Shown here piece by piece: positions 1-14,017 of a DNA stretch of 64,000 bases. The notes under the pieces are model-generated. The model ran no database searches and was not told the DNA's origin. It was given only the letters and a program-made list of their open reading frames with translations. The position numbers were made by a program, and so were the translations under genes. Every line of letters begins with the position of its first letter. The stretch's first letter is position 1. Source of the DNA: Runella sp. (GTDB taxonomy: Bacteria; Bacteroidota; Bacteroidia; Cytophagales; Spirosomataceae). The stretch lies in NCBI GenBank assembly GCA_023254175.1, contig JALQYJ010000020.1, positions 37,783-101,782 of the forward strand, given 5' to 3'.

Positions 1-191
1 ATCGTGGCTTCGCCAAATTGCGTTTTCCACGTACCAGTCAATTTACCACCTTCTACTTTAAAGGTATAATTGACCTCAAACGTGCCGTTAGGCGTTTCGC
101 GGCTGCCTTTCCAGTTGCCATCAATAGGGTTTTGCGCAAATGCGACCAGACTGACAACGGATAAAATCAGAGAGAGGAATAAGGTTTTCAT
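1..191 (-). CDS. small secreted protein, partial (C-terminus beyond window)
   Basis: Start codon at 191 on the minus strand, running off the left edge; 63 codons are visible. A typical signal peptide (MKTLFLSLILSVVSLVAFAQ) is followed by a beta-rich stretch with the motif IDGNWKG and later GKLTGTWKT. This resembles the small (about 130-residue) secreted beta-barrel proteins common next to Bacteroidota glycan-degradation genes, whose role is unknown to me. It is co-directional with the esterase genes and is probably the last visible gene of the same operon, though a 132-bp gap holding an inverted repeat separates them. Family assignment is by resemblance only. Confidence 0.75.
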   Translation of the reverse strand, partial: MKTLFLSLILSVVSLVAFAQNPIDGNWKGSRETPNGTFEVNYTFKVEGGKLTGTWKTQFGEAT

Positions 192-244
192 TGTACTGAT
201 TGGGTGTTTTGGTTAGAAAATTGATTGAATTTCAGGAAACGATT

Positions 245-318
245 TTTAACCACGGAGTAGCACAGAGTCGTGAGCACTGAGTTTAACGGCGTATTCTTCG
301 TGCAACTCCGTGGTTAAA
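245..318. repeat. intergenic inverted repeat with TTAACCACGGAG arms
   Basis: Perfect 14-bp arms, TTTAACCACGGAGT at 245-258 and its complement at 305-318, enclose a 46-nt centre that contains CACAGAG. The arms resemble the TTAACCACAGAG-type palindromic elements dispersed in intergenic regions of many environmental bacteria. It lies directly downstream of the esterase stop codon at 324, so it may also act as an mRNA 3' stem-loop. No U-tract follows. Confidence 0.6.
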
Positions 319-323
319 CTACA

Positions 324-5637
<5,314 letters not shown>

Positions 5638-5671
5638 TGGTTTACTGATTGGTTAAGGGTGTATTGGGGTA

Positions 5672-5918
5672 CTATTTAAAAAGCTTAGGCGCAATGACAC
5701 TCAGATAGTGTTTTACATTCATCCACTTGGTCGGTGTTGTTCAGGCCAAAGTACAGCGTGGTGCCTCCTCCGCCCGAAAAACCTGCGATGGCGCGGTTGT
5801 TTTTGTCGTTGAGGGTGCGGTAATTTCTTTCAATAAACGGCCTTGAGGCAGGCTGTCCCACGGCAATACTCGTGATGAGGATGGCAAACAAAAGCAAGTA
5901 AATCGGTTGGGTTTTCAT
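5672..5918 (-). pseudogene. internally deleted esterase gene of the same CE1 family
   Basis: The open frame (5685-5918, 77 aa) starts with a normal signal peptide ending VGQPASRPF, then jumps directly to the active-site segment IERNYRTLNDKNNRAIAGFSGGGG. The whole CBM48-like domain and first half of the hydrolase are missing. A second junction after GLNNTD shifts the frame. In the other frame the true C-terminus is still readable (KWMNVKHYLSVIAPKLFK, stop at 5672-5674), matching the TWMNVKKYL end of the neighbouring intact gene. So two internal deletions removed about 80% of the gene while both ends remain. No function is expected. Confidence 0.85.
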
Positions 5919-5942
5919 CGGTTAAAGGTTGGTTATTGGGTT

Positions 5943-8306
5943 CTATTTCGCCCATTCTTTACCTTCGGGCGTTCGTCTCCATTCAAAATATTTATCGAGT
6001 ACTTTCATGGCATCTTCGCTCGGAACAGGCCCCATAAACGCCTTTTGCTGGAAATACATAACCGCAGGTTTTTTGGCAGAAAATGCCTCCCATTGCGGCA
6101 CATTTCTACCATTTGGATTGCCGTTTTTGGCAAAATTTGTCCAGTAGGTCATGATAGTTTCCGACATCTCTCCGTCCGTTGGCGTACGGTTCTGGTCGGC
6201 GGGATTGAGGTTCCCAAATACAAAAGCCACGTCCTGTGCGTGGGGCGATCCGTACCCAAACTTAGCCGAGCCTGCGGGATGTTGGGGGTGTTGGTCAAAG
6301 TAATAGTAATAAACCTTATTTTTGGATGTTTGGGACTGGAGGTTAGCCCATGCCCACGTTTGCCAGCCAAAAGCCGCATCACGGGTCAAATCCCGTGCCG
6401 TTTTGGGAACGCTGTTGTCGTCAATGGGGTAGGCTTTTATTAGTTTTTCGGCAAACGGCCCGTAGCGTTTGGTGGTGCTTTCGATGTAGTCTTTCGGCGT
6501 TTTGGGCGGCATAAAGCTTGCGCCTTCGTCGGAGTTGTAGCCAATCAACACAGGCGTATGGTTAAACTTGCCCGTTTGGTATAAAACATGTTGGTCGTCG
6601 GGAACAACGTAGCCATCGACGATAGGCCAGCCTCCGGGGTTGCCAAAACCTGATGGGAGCTTGTCGGCGGGCAAGGCACGAAGTTCGGCCAATGACGATG
6701 CACCTGCTTTCTGCATAAACTCAACGCCCTGTTTTTCGGCCAACGCCAACAGTTTCATGTTTTCGCCTGGATAGGTGGTGAGTCGGTGGGGGCCAAACGA
6801 GCCGCCGCTTTGCGAAATCGCTCCGTGAAAAAGCCCTTTAGCCAATGGCGATGCGCACAGCATACTCACCGCAATGCCTCCCGCAGATTCACCGAAAATG
6901 GTCACTTTAGCGGGGTTGCCACCAAAAGCTTTGATGTTTTTCTGCACCCATTGCAGGCCCGCAATCATATCGAGCAACCCATAGTTCCCTGACGTTTTTT
7001 GGGGCGTTTCGGCACTCAGTTCGGGATGCGCCAAAAAGCCCATTTGATTGACCCGATAGGCGATGCTGACGAGTACTACGCCCTTTTTGGCCAGTTTTTC
7101 GCCGCTCGTTACGGGTTCAGAGGTAGCGCCAAAGCTGAAACCGCCGCCATAAATCCAGACCATCACGGGTAGGTTTTCATTGGCGGTTTTGGCAGGCGAC
7201 CAGATGTTTAAATATAAACAATCTTCGCTCTTGCCCGAAGGCGGATTACCACCCTGATATGGGGCTGGGGCAAATTGGGTTGCTTGCTTTACGCCTTCCC
7301 ACTTGGCGGCGGGTTGCGGTGCTTTCCAGCGGAGGGCTCCCACGGGTGGGGCGGCAAACGGAATGCCTTTATAAACCGACAAACCGTTTTCGGTACTTCC
7401 TTGGAGCAAACCCTCTTGTACTTTTACGGGAGCGGGCGGTGCAATGCTGCTTTCGTCGATGTCGATTTTTTTACCTTGTGAGGCCAACAGGACCGCCGCG
7501 TAGCGCTTGCCAAAAATGCGGATACCTTCGCTGCTGAAATGTAGTTTGTCAGGAACAGCGGGCAGCCCTTTTGACGAAACCACCATGGCGTTGGGAATCA
7601 CCTGCGGCAAGGTGGCGATAATGGGGTTCATGCTTGCACATTTGCCGCCCTGATCGGCATTGACCAGCTCACCCGCCAGCAACGGCAATGAGTTGGCGGG
7701 TAAGTTGAGGTCGGTCAGCAAATCGTCGTAGATTTTTTTGACCTTCATCGGCCAACCTTTATCGCCTGTGTTGGATTCGCCCTGATGCAGCAAAATGCCC
7801 TTGATAACCCCCGTTCTTTGCGCCAAACGCGCCATTTCGACCAATTTTTCGTACGGATTGCCGCCGTATTGGTTGGCCATATTAATCATCCACGGCCTTT
7901 CTTTGGCCGAGGTATCGAGGTACATTTTATAGTCTTTCTTATCAAAAATCTCAATTTTACTCCCTGCCACAGCCACGTGCACAAAACCAACTTTGATGTT
8001 TTGCGGCAGATTTGCCACCAACGTCCGACCGAAATAATCGGCGGGCGAAAGGCGGGTATTGCAGCGGCAAAGCGGTGGTTTGGCCGTGTACCAGTTGCCT
8101 TTTGTGCGACCTAGTTCAGGACAATCCACGGCGGCCAGTAACCGAAGTCGGTTGTCAACGGTCGTATCCTGCGGCTCAATTTTGGCAGGCCCTTCCATGT
8201 TCGACTGCCCGATGCAGAGGTAGATGTGGAAGTTGGGGTCCTGAGCGTGGGCGCTGAAATTTAGCAGTAAACACGTAACCAAGAGGGTTAATAAACTCTT
8301 CATCAT
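5943..8306 (-). CDS. secreted bifunctional esterase: SASA/GDSL domain fused to type-B carboxylesterase
   Basis: 787 residues with signal peptide 1-22. The N-terminal half (about 25-275) is a sialate O-acetylesterase/SGNH-type domain: GQSNMEG with S35, the LHQGESN block near 174-180, and a DKLH dyad (D253, H256). The C-terminal part (about 293-787) is a type-B carboxylesterase with GESAGG (S474), E594 in SDEGA and H689 in GSPHAQD, so both active sites appear complete. Likely removes acetyl or other ester groups from xylan decorations. Its start overlaps the stop of the upstream GH43 gene (TAATG), implying translational coupling. Either of two adjacent ATGs (8306, 8303) could be used. Confidence 0.9.
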   Translation of the reverse strand: MMKSLLTLLVTCLLLNFSAHAQDPNFHIYLCIGQSNMEGPAKIEPQDTTVDNRLRLLAAVDCPELGRTKGNWYTAKPPLCRCNTRLSPADYFGRTLVANLPQNIKVGFVHVAVAGSKIEIFDKKDYKMYLDTSAKERPWMINMANQYGGNPYEKLVEMARLAQRTGVIKGILLHQGESNTGDKGWPMKVKKIYDDLLTDLNLPANSLPLLAGELVNADQGGKCASMNPIIATLPQVIPNAMVVSSKGLPAVPDKLHFSSEGIRIFGKRYAAVLLASQGKKIDIDESSIAPPAPVKVQEGLLQGSTENGLSVYKGIPFAAPPVGALRWKAPQPAAKWEGVKQATQFAPAPYQGGNPPSGKSEDCLYLNIWSPAKTANENLPVMVWIYGGGFSFGATSEPVTSGEKLAKKGVVLVSIAYRVNQMGFLAHPELSAETPQKTSGNYGLLDMIAGLQWVQKNIKAFGGNPAKVTIFGESAGGIAVSMLCASPLAKGLFHGAISQSGGSFGPHRLTTYPGENMKLLALAEKQGVEFMQKAGASSLAELRALPADKLPSGFGNPGGWPIVDGYVVPDDQHVLYQTGKFNHTPVLIGYNSDEGASFMPPKTPKDYIESTTKRYGPFAEKLIKAYPIDDNSVPKTARDLTRDAAFGWQTWAWANLQSQTSKNKVYYYYFDQHPQHPAGSAKFGYGSPHAQDVAFVFGNLNPADQNRTPTDGEMSETIMTYWTNFAKNGNPNGRNVPQWEAFSAKKPAVMYFQQKAFMGPVPSEDAMKVLDKYFEWRRTPEGKEWAK

Positions 8307-9880
8307 TACTTTGGTAAAATTTTGTCATCTATTCGGAAATAGTCAAAATCGGCAAAACCGCCTGTGTTTTGAGTGGCGTAGTTGAACAACCCGAAACGGT
8401 AGCCCATAAAATGCGGAATGGTATACGGCATTTTCAGCGGCTCACCGATTTTCATCCAAACCTTGCCGTCGAGGCTATAAAAGAAATGGGCGATGTCTGC
8501 ACGTTTATTAAAATTACATTCCGCCTTGACGTACAGCGTGTTTTGGATAAGCGGGATATTCTCAATCTCAACGGGTTTGCCTGTGTTGGCACTGACCATG
8601 ACGATTGATTTTTGTCCTTTACCCACTTTTACCCCCACCAAACCAAAATTCTTTTGTAACAAACCCAAGCCCGCGAAGTCGCCTTCTTTCATGTTTGAGG
8701 CATCGAGCAAGGTCGAACCCGTCGATTCGGGGCCGATGGTGCGCTGGGTTAGTGTGTTGCGGGCGAGTACAAACGAGCTGTCGATTCGTCCCGTTTTTAA
8801 GCGTAAAAATCCTTTTCGTTCGGATACCGACCAGAGTGAATTATCGGGGTTGTGGTTCCATTGCCAGACCAAGGGCAAGGCCGCGTCGCTCTTCTTGCGT
8901 GCAAATTCATCGGAGGCTACAATATTGGGAATGAGCGATTTATTGGCAGGTAAATCCAGTGTTTCGGGGACTTTCCCGTTAATACCCAGCACAGGCCAGT
9001 CGTTTTCCCATGTTACAGGTACCAAATACGGAATGCGTCCAACCCCGCCATAATCGCGGAACAGGTACGAGAACCAGCGGCCGTCGGGGGTGTCAATCAG
9101 GCCGCCCTGCGCCACGCCCAAATCCTGCAACGCCACGCGGCCTTCCCACGGCCCCGTGAGCTTGTCGGCGCGGTGGATAATCACCGTCCGCATGCCGCCT
9201 CTTGGCCAGCAAATATTGAACAAATAGTATTTTCCGTTCACCTTAAACAGCTGCGAGCCTTCTGCTCCGAGCATGATGTTGTTCCCCGCTGGTGCGCTGC
9301 CGTTTTCGATGATGGTTTGGTTGAGTCCTCCTTTTTTGATGCCAGATACATCGCTCGTCAGCTCAATGATTTTGATTTTTCCGTTGCCATAAATCATATA
9401 TACCCTGCCATCGTCGTCGAAATACAAACTGTGGTCGTGGAGGCTTGGCGCGAACGAAACCGATTTCCAAGGGCCTTTTTCGATGTTTTTGGTGGAATAA
9501 ATGTGGGTTTTACCTGTTGTCTGGGCAAACGTGGTGACGTAAAAAAGTCCGTTGTGGTACTTGATGCAGCTCGCCCAAGAACCCCGCCCGTAAGTACCTT
9601 TGCCGTCGGTGAGGTTGAGCGAAGGCACATTGGCCAGCGTGTCATAGACATAACCAAACAGTTGCCAATTCACCAAATCCGTCGATTTCATCAGAGGCAC
9701 GCCGGGGCTCATGTGCATGGTGGTACTGCTCATGTAGTACGTTTTCCCGACGCGAATCATCGACAAGTCGGGTACGTCGGCATAAATGATGGGATTATGG
9801 GCGGTTTGTGCCATGACTTCTGTGGTCAACAAAAGCCCCAGAATCCACCGAAAAACACAATGAAAATTACATCTTAACAT
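8306..9880 (-). CDS. secreted glycoside hydrolase family 43 (beta-xylosidase/arabinofuranosidase type)
   Basis: 524 residues; export signal about 1-24. A five-bladed GH43 propeller occupies about 28-310 and a C-terminal beta-sandwich of the GH43_C2 kind about 320-520. Visible active-site features are the base aspartate in ADVPD (D38), the pKa-modulating aspartate in the HDHSLYFDDDG block, and the acid glutamate in GAEGSQLF. The sequence style (ADVPDLSMIRVG, SSTTMHMSPG) resembles PUL-encoded GH43 enzymes acting on arabinoxylan. Removes terminal xylose or arabinose residues; which one cannot be told from sequence. Overlaps the downstream fusion esterase by one base. Confidence 0.88.
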   Translation of the reverse strand: MLRCNFHCVFRWILGLLLTTEVMAQTAHNPIIYADVPDLSMIRVGKTYYMSSTTMHMSPGVPLMKSTDLVNWQLFGYVYDTLANVPSLNLTDGKGTYGRGSWASCIKYHNGLFYVTTFAQTTGKTHIYSTKNIEKGPWKSVSFAPSLHDHSLYFDDDGRVYMIYGNGKIKIIELTSDVSGIKKGGLNQTIIENGSAPAGNNIMLGAEGSQLFKVNGKYYLFNICWPRGGMRTVIIHRADKLTGPWEGRVALQDLGVAQGGLIDTPDGRWFSYLFRDYGGVGRIPYLVPVTWENDWPVLGINGKVPETLDLPANKSLIPNIVASDEFARKKSDAALPLVWQWNHNPDNSLWSVSERKGFLRLKTGRIDSSFVLARNTLTQRTIGPESTGSTLLDASNMKEGDFAGLGLLQKNFGLVGVKVGKGQKSIVMVSANTGKPVEIENIPLIQNTLYVKAECNFNKRADIAHFFYSLDGKVWMKIGEPLKMPYTIPHFMGYRFGLFNYATQNTGGFADFDYFRIDDKILPK

Positions 9881-9903
9881 ACGTTTATACTAATAGTCCG
9901 TGT

Positions 9904-9920
9904 TAAATTGACACAATTTA
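9904..9920. promoter_or_regulatory. 17-bp palindrome upstream of GH43 gene, candidate operator
   Basis: TAAATTG-ACA-CAATTTA is a perfect palindrome with 7-bp arms, located 24-40 bp upstream of the GH43 start in the 93-bp gap after GH127. It shares the core TGACACA with a second 17-bp palindrome upstream of GH95 (16559-16575). Could be a binding site of the local pentose regulator; inference from position and symmetry. Confidence 0.35.
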
Positions 9921-9973
9921 GTTTGCGATTTATCTCGTTATTATTTTGCAATTCCTACTCTGGTAGCTTACTT

Positions 9974-12256
9974 CTATTTTACCAATCTTATCTGAAAAAA
10001 CCGTGGCGTCGGCCTGCCGTTTTCGGACGTAATTTTCAGCCTAATAAGCGCTTTATCATCCGCTTTTACAGTAATCACTTTATCTTTCACCGCGATAACC
10101 TCCGCCGCCCGATCATTGATAAAAATACCCACCTCCTCCGTTTTCAGATTCCCCGAAAAATGAATGTCAAGCGTTTTTCCAGTCAGTTCCTTATTTTGTA
10201 ATTGGTAGGAGATATACGAGCGGGTATTTCGCCAAAAACGGCCGTCGTCGTCGTAGCCCGAGTCGCTTTTTTCGCCCTTATACGCATGATCTACTTCGGG
10301 TTGTTGTTCGCCGCAATTAATCTTATCAATCGTTCGGGCTTCCAAGGCCAATGCCTCGGCTTCCTGCTGACGTCGGGTTGCTTTTTGAGCGTCGAAATCA
10401 GCCTGTGTAAAGGTCTGGAAATACATCTGGTAACGGGCATCGTGGATTTCGTAGAACGGTTGTAGCGTCAGCGAGTCGAGCGTAAAGGTCAGATTACCAG
10501 CTGGCTTTACCTTTGAAAGATAGGAGTCGGCATTGCCAATCAACGCATACGCTTTGTCGATGGGGTACAGCTTCCCTTTCGTTTCGTGTCCCATGCGGCT
10601 GTCGTCGGCAAACAGCCCTACCAGGTCTGTTTTAGCGGTTTGCGCCGCCAATACAATGGGCCCGTGCACAAACGCCGCCCAAGTGGAGTTGTCGGGCAGG
10701 TATTCCAGCTTGGTTGACGTCGAAAAACGCACTGTCACTTTATCACCCGATTTCCATTTTTTCTCAATGCCCATGTACTGTGCGGGTTGGGCGTTGACAA
10801 GATACGGTTTTCCATTGACCAGTACCTCAACGTTTTTCGCCCATTTCGGGTAACGAATTTGTAAGGCAAACGTCTGTGATTTAGCTAGTTTCAGTACCAG
10901 TTCTGTCTGGTTTTTGTACGGAAACTCAGTGCTTTGGGTGAGTTGAATATGCTTTTCTTTCCAGTCTAAGGTGGAAGGGATAAACAGGTTGACAAATAGG
11001 TTATTGGGCGAATGGCTGTAAATCAATTCGCCATATTTTGTATGGTTTTCGATGCCCGAACCAACGCAGCACCACATACTGGTTTCGGGTTGGGAATAGA
11101 CCCGATAATGGTTGGGCCGAATGGGCGTAAAATACACAAAACCACCCTTTTGTGGATGCTGACTCGACAGGATGTGGTTGTACAAAACCCGTTCGTAAAA
11201 GTCGAGGTACGTCGGGTCGTTTTTGTCCAGAAACAGTGCTTTGCTTAGCCTAAGCATGTTAAACGAATTGCAGGTTTCGGGTCCCTGATTCGATTTGAGC
11301 ATCGAACTGAAATCATTCGTCGGGTTAAAATGCTCACGCACGCTGTTTCCTCCGAAGGCCACGCTGCGGGTTTGAGATACATTTTGCCAGAAAAAACGCG
11401 CTGCTTCCGACCAGTCGGCATTGCCTGTTAGTTGTGCAATCTTTTCAAACCCAATCACCTTCGGAATCTGCGTATTGGCATGTAAACCAGTTAGTTTGTC
11501 TTGTTTTTGGAGTAACGGATTCAGTATCGCGCGGTGCGAAATGCGCTGGGCGGTGGTCAGGTATTTTTGATTTTTGGTCAACAGGTACAGGTCGGCAAAA
11601 ACCTCGTTCATGCCCCCGTGTTCGGTACGGAGGATTTGTTGGATTTGGTCGTCTGAAAGCGGCTGAATGAGTTCGATAAACCAGTTCCCCAAACCGACCA
11701 ATACCTGTTTGGCTTGCTGATTACCCGCAAATTCGTAGGCATCCCGTAAGCCTGCAAACAACTTATGAATGTTGTAGAGGGGCACCCAAGTGTTGTTCAG
11801 GCCAAAACTGCTGCCGTCGATGTCGCCTTTGTGAATCCGTTCCCAAAATACTTTTCCCTGCGGAATACCGCCCACGTAGCCGTTCCCATTTTTAGTCTGA
11901 CACTGAGCCAGTTGGTTCACCATATAATCGAGCCGTTTTTTGAGTTCGGCATTGCCCGTCGAGGCGTACATCATGGCCAGTGCCGATAGGTAGTGCCCAC
12001 CGATGTGGCCGTCCAGCCCTGAGCTTTCCCAGTTTCCATAGCGCTCGGCTTTCAAGGGCAAACCCGCGTCGATGAGGTACGGCGCCAGTAGCTTATCGGG
12101 GTTCAGCGACAGGATGTACCGCATGTCCACATCCTGCGCGTTTTTGAAAGCGCCATTCGTTACCTTCACCTCCTGAAGGGCAAACGGTTGCATCTGCCCG
12201 AATGCCGAAAAGCTGAGTAGGAAGGCGGTTAGGCTATGTAGTAGTGTTGTTCGCAA
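9974..12256 (-). CDS. secreted glycoside hydrolase family 127 (beta-L-arabinofuranosidase type)
   Basis: 760 residues with signal peptide 1-21. The (alpha/alpha)6-barrel GH127 domain covers about 25-540, followed by C-terminal beta domains (about 545-760) of the type seen in Bacteroidota GH127 proteins. The zinc-cysteine active site of the family is recognisable: GPETC (E327, C329) and SMWCCVG (C396, C397), by analogy with HypBA1, where a zinc-bound cysteine is the nucleophile; E308 may complete the site. Expected to release beta-linked L-arabinofuranose from glycan side chains. Third gene of the operon. Confidence 0.9.
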   Translation of the reverse strand: MRTTLLHSLTAFLLSFSAFGQMQPFALQEVKVTNGAFKNAQDVDMRYILSLNPDKLLAPYLIDAGLPLKAERYGNWESSGLDGHIGGHYLSALAMMYASTGNAELKKRLDYMVNQLAQCQTKNGNGYVGGIPQGKVFWERIHKGDIDGSSFGLNNTWVPLYNIHKLFAGLRDAYEFAGNQQAKQVLVGLGNWFIELIQPLSDDQIQQILRTEHGGMNEVFADLYLLTKNQKYLTTAQRISHRAILNPLLQKQDKLTGLHANTQIPKVIGFEKIAQLTGNADWSEAARFFWQNVSQTRSVAFGGNSVREHFNPTNDFSSMLKSNQGPETCNSFNMLRLSKALFLDKNDPTYLDFYERVLYNHILSSQHPQKGGFVYFTPIRPNHYRVYSQPETSMWCCVGSGIENHTKYGELIYSHSPNNLFVNLFIPSTLDWKEKHIQLTQSTEFPYKNQTELVLKLAKSQTFALQIRYPKWAKNVEVLVNGKPYLVNAQPAQYMGIEKKWKSGDKVTVRFSTSTKLEYLPDNSTWAAFVHGPIVLAAQTAKTDLVGLFADDSRMGHETKGKLYPIDKAYALIGNADSYLSKVKPAGNLTFTLDSLTLQPFYEIHDARYQMYFQTFTQADFDAQKATRRQQEAEALALEARTIDKINCGEQQPEVDHAYKGEKSDSGYDDDGRFWRNTRSYISYQLQNKELTGKTLDIHFSGNLKTEEVGIFINDRAAEVIAVKDKVITVKADDKALIRLKITSENGRPTPRFFQIRLVK

Positions 12257-12271
12257 GGCATCTTTCTTTAT

Positions 12272-12300
12272 CCATGGAAAGGTTTTGAACCTTTCTATGG
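12272..12300 (-). other. intercistronic hairpin between GH43 and GH127 genes
   Basis: A 13-bp stem with one G-U pair (272-284 with 288-300) and a 3-nt loop fills the 54-bp gap upstream of GH127. No U-tract follows on the minus strand, so it more likely affects mRNA processing or stability than ends transcription. Confidence 0.55.
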
Positions 12301-12310
12301 GTACACGTTT

Positions 12311-13987
12311 TTATTTCAAGACGGCATCGTTGCCGCTGTATTTCAGGAATTTAAACGAGGCGGAGTTGTCTGATTTTTCTCCCGACGAAGTCGCATACAA
12401 CCCATACACGCAGCCAATGAAACTGTTGGCCACTTTGGTGCTCAGGAACTTACCATCCACCTGCTCTTTCACCAGTTTCCAGTTGTTTCCATCGGTCGAG
12501 TAGTAAAAGCTGTAAAGCGCACCTTCTGACTGTATTTTGAAAAACACTTTGGCCGTAGGAGCTTCTAAAGGCAGTTCAGTCACCAACTCAACCGTTTTAT
12601 CTTTGCTCTTCAATAATTGAATGACGTCTTTGCCTTCGTTCTGCGTTTTGGCTAAAAAGTAAAAATGGCGTTCGTCCTGAAAAGTGACCAACCCTGCTTT
12701 CTCATTGGCCTTTTTAGGTGAAAAATTTACTTCCGTTTCGGCGCTGCTGGTCAAATGCTGCTGGCGTTTCCCGACAAATGAAGGGTTACCCATTTCCGAA
12801 ATGGTTTCGGGTTTTAGTTTGAACGTCAGGCCGTTGGCTTTGGATGTTTTGAACGAACTGCTGTCTACCGTTCTCAAAAATAGCATTGATAAATCCAGTC
12901 CTTTGTCGAAGGTCATGGTGTAGGTAAAGTTGCCGTTTTGTGGTAACGCACCTTTTTGTTTTACCTCCTTGATGTTGGTGGCATACTTGTATTCAATGGC
13001 TTTTTCGCCGTGCTCAATCATCGGCCAATCGTTTACCCACGTGAGTGGTGCAATGAACATTTCGCGACCTGTGTTGTAAAAATCACCTTCGTATGGACGA
13101 ACGGCTAAGAAAATCGAGTACCAATTCCCGTCGGGGCCTTCGATAAACTGGGCGTGTCCTGCCGACGTAATTGGGTTGGGACGGTCGGCAGGTAAACCTC
13201 GCTGTGTCAATACAGGGTTACCCTCAAACGGCACGTACGGCCCCCAAACGTCGCGGCTACGCAAAGCCACCTGCGAGTGATTAACGGACGTTCCTCCTTC
13301 GGCACAATAAAGAATATACCAATCATTACGTTTCAAAATGTGCGGCCCTTCTATCCAAACGGGTTTTTTGGTAATGTCCACTCCACCGTTTATCAATTGC
13401 TTTTGCTCTCCGATGGTTTTTAAATTTTTGTAATCAAACTCATACATTCGCACGGTGCGATGGCCAGGGTAAAGCGGCTTATTATCAGGTGCATCGCTGT
13501 TGTAAACGATGTATGCTTTATCGGTAGCTTCGTCAAAATAAATGGATGGGTCGATGCCCCTGACTTGTGGTAGTTTTACAGGGTTGCTGTACGGCCCTGC
13601 TGGATTGGTGGCGGTTACGACAAAATTGCCATCGTGGTCAATATCGGTACAGGTAACGTAATAGACACCTTTGTAATAACTGATGGCGGGGGCAAACAAC
13701 CCGCGCGTCATGCGCTCGCCCATAAAATCCATTTGCGACGGACGGCTGATGACGTTCCCGATTTGTTTCCAGTTTTTCAGGTCACGGCTGTGCATGATAG
13801 GCAGCCCTGGAAAGTACGAAAACGTAGAATGCACGCTGTAATAATCAGCACCGACTTTAACAATGCTCGGGTCAGGATAAAAACCCGTCAGAATTGGGTT
13901 ATTTAAAGTAACTTTCTGGGCCTGAGCTAAAGGGCTCAAGGCCATTAAGCAAGCCAGACAAAAGGTAGTGAATGCGTTTTTCAACAT
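12311..13987 (-). CDS. secreted glycoside hydrolase family 43 (beta-xylosidase-like)
   Basis: 558 residues with signal peptide 1-24 (ending AQAQ). The GH43 propeller (about 27-325) shows the base aspartate in FYPDPS (D39), the second aspartate in RGIDPSIYFD and the acid glutamate in WIEGPHIL. A C-terminal GH43_C2-like beta-sandwich spans about 350-550. The layout matches XynB-type beta-xylosidases/alpha-L-arabinofuranosidases. It lies 30 bp after GH95, and a hairpin separates it from GH127. Likely acts on exposed xylo-oligosaccharide or arabinose ends outside the cytoplasm. Confidence 0.9.
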   Translation of the reverse strand: MLKNAFTTFCLACLMALSPLAQAQKVTLNNPILTGFYPDPSIVKVGADYYSVHSTFSYFPGLPIMHSRDLKNWKQIGNVISRPSQMDFMGERMTRGLFAPAISYYKGVYYVTCTDIDHDGNFVVTATNPAGPYSNPVKLPQVRGIDPSIYFDEATDKAYIVYNSDAPDNKPLYPGHRTVRMYEFDYKNLKTIGEQKQLINGGVDITKKPVWIEGPHILKRNDWYILYCAEGGTSVNHSQVALRSRDVWGPYVPFEGNPVLTQRGLPADRPNPITSAGHAQFIEGPDGNWYSIFLAVRPYEGDFYNTGREMFIAPLTWVNDWPMIEHGEKAIEYKYATNIKEVKQKGALPQNGNFTYTMTFDKGLDLSMLFLRTVDSSSFKTSKANGLTFKLKPETISEMGNPSFVGKRQQHLTSSAETEVNFSPKKANEKAGLVTFQDERHFYFLAKTQNEGKDVIQLLKSKDKTVELVTELPLEAPTAKVFFKIQSEGALYSFYYSTDGNNWKLVKEQVDGKFLSTKVANSFIGCVYGLYATSSGEKSDNSASFKFLKYSGNDAVLK

Positions 13988-14017
13988 GGTTATTAGTAAA
14001 ATATTCTTTCTGTTAAT

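Noticed and set aside
5907..6443. 178-codon plus-strand frame opposite the fusion esterase
   Set aside because: Antisense shadow of the carboxylesterase C-terminus without recognisable motifs.
9173..9877. 234-codon plus-strand frame opposite GH43
   Set aside because: Antisense to the conserved GH43 propeller; no family signal.
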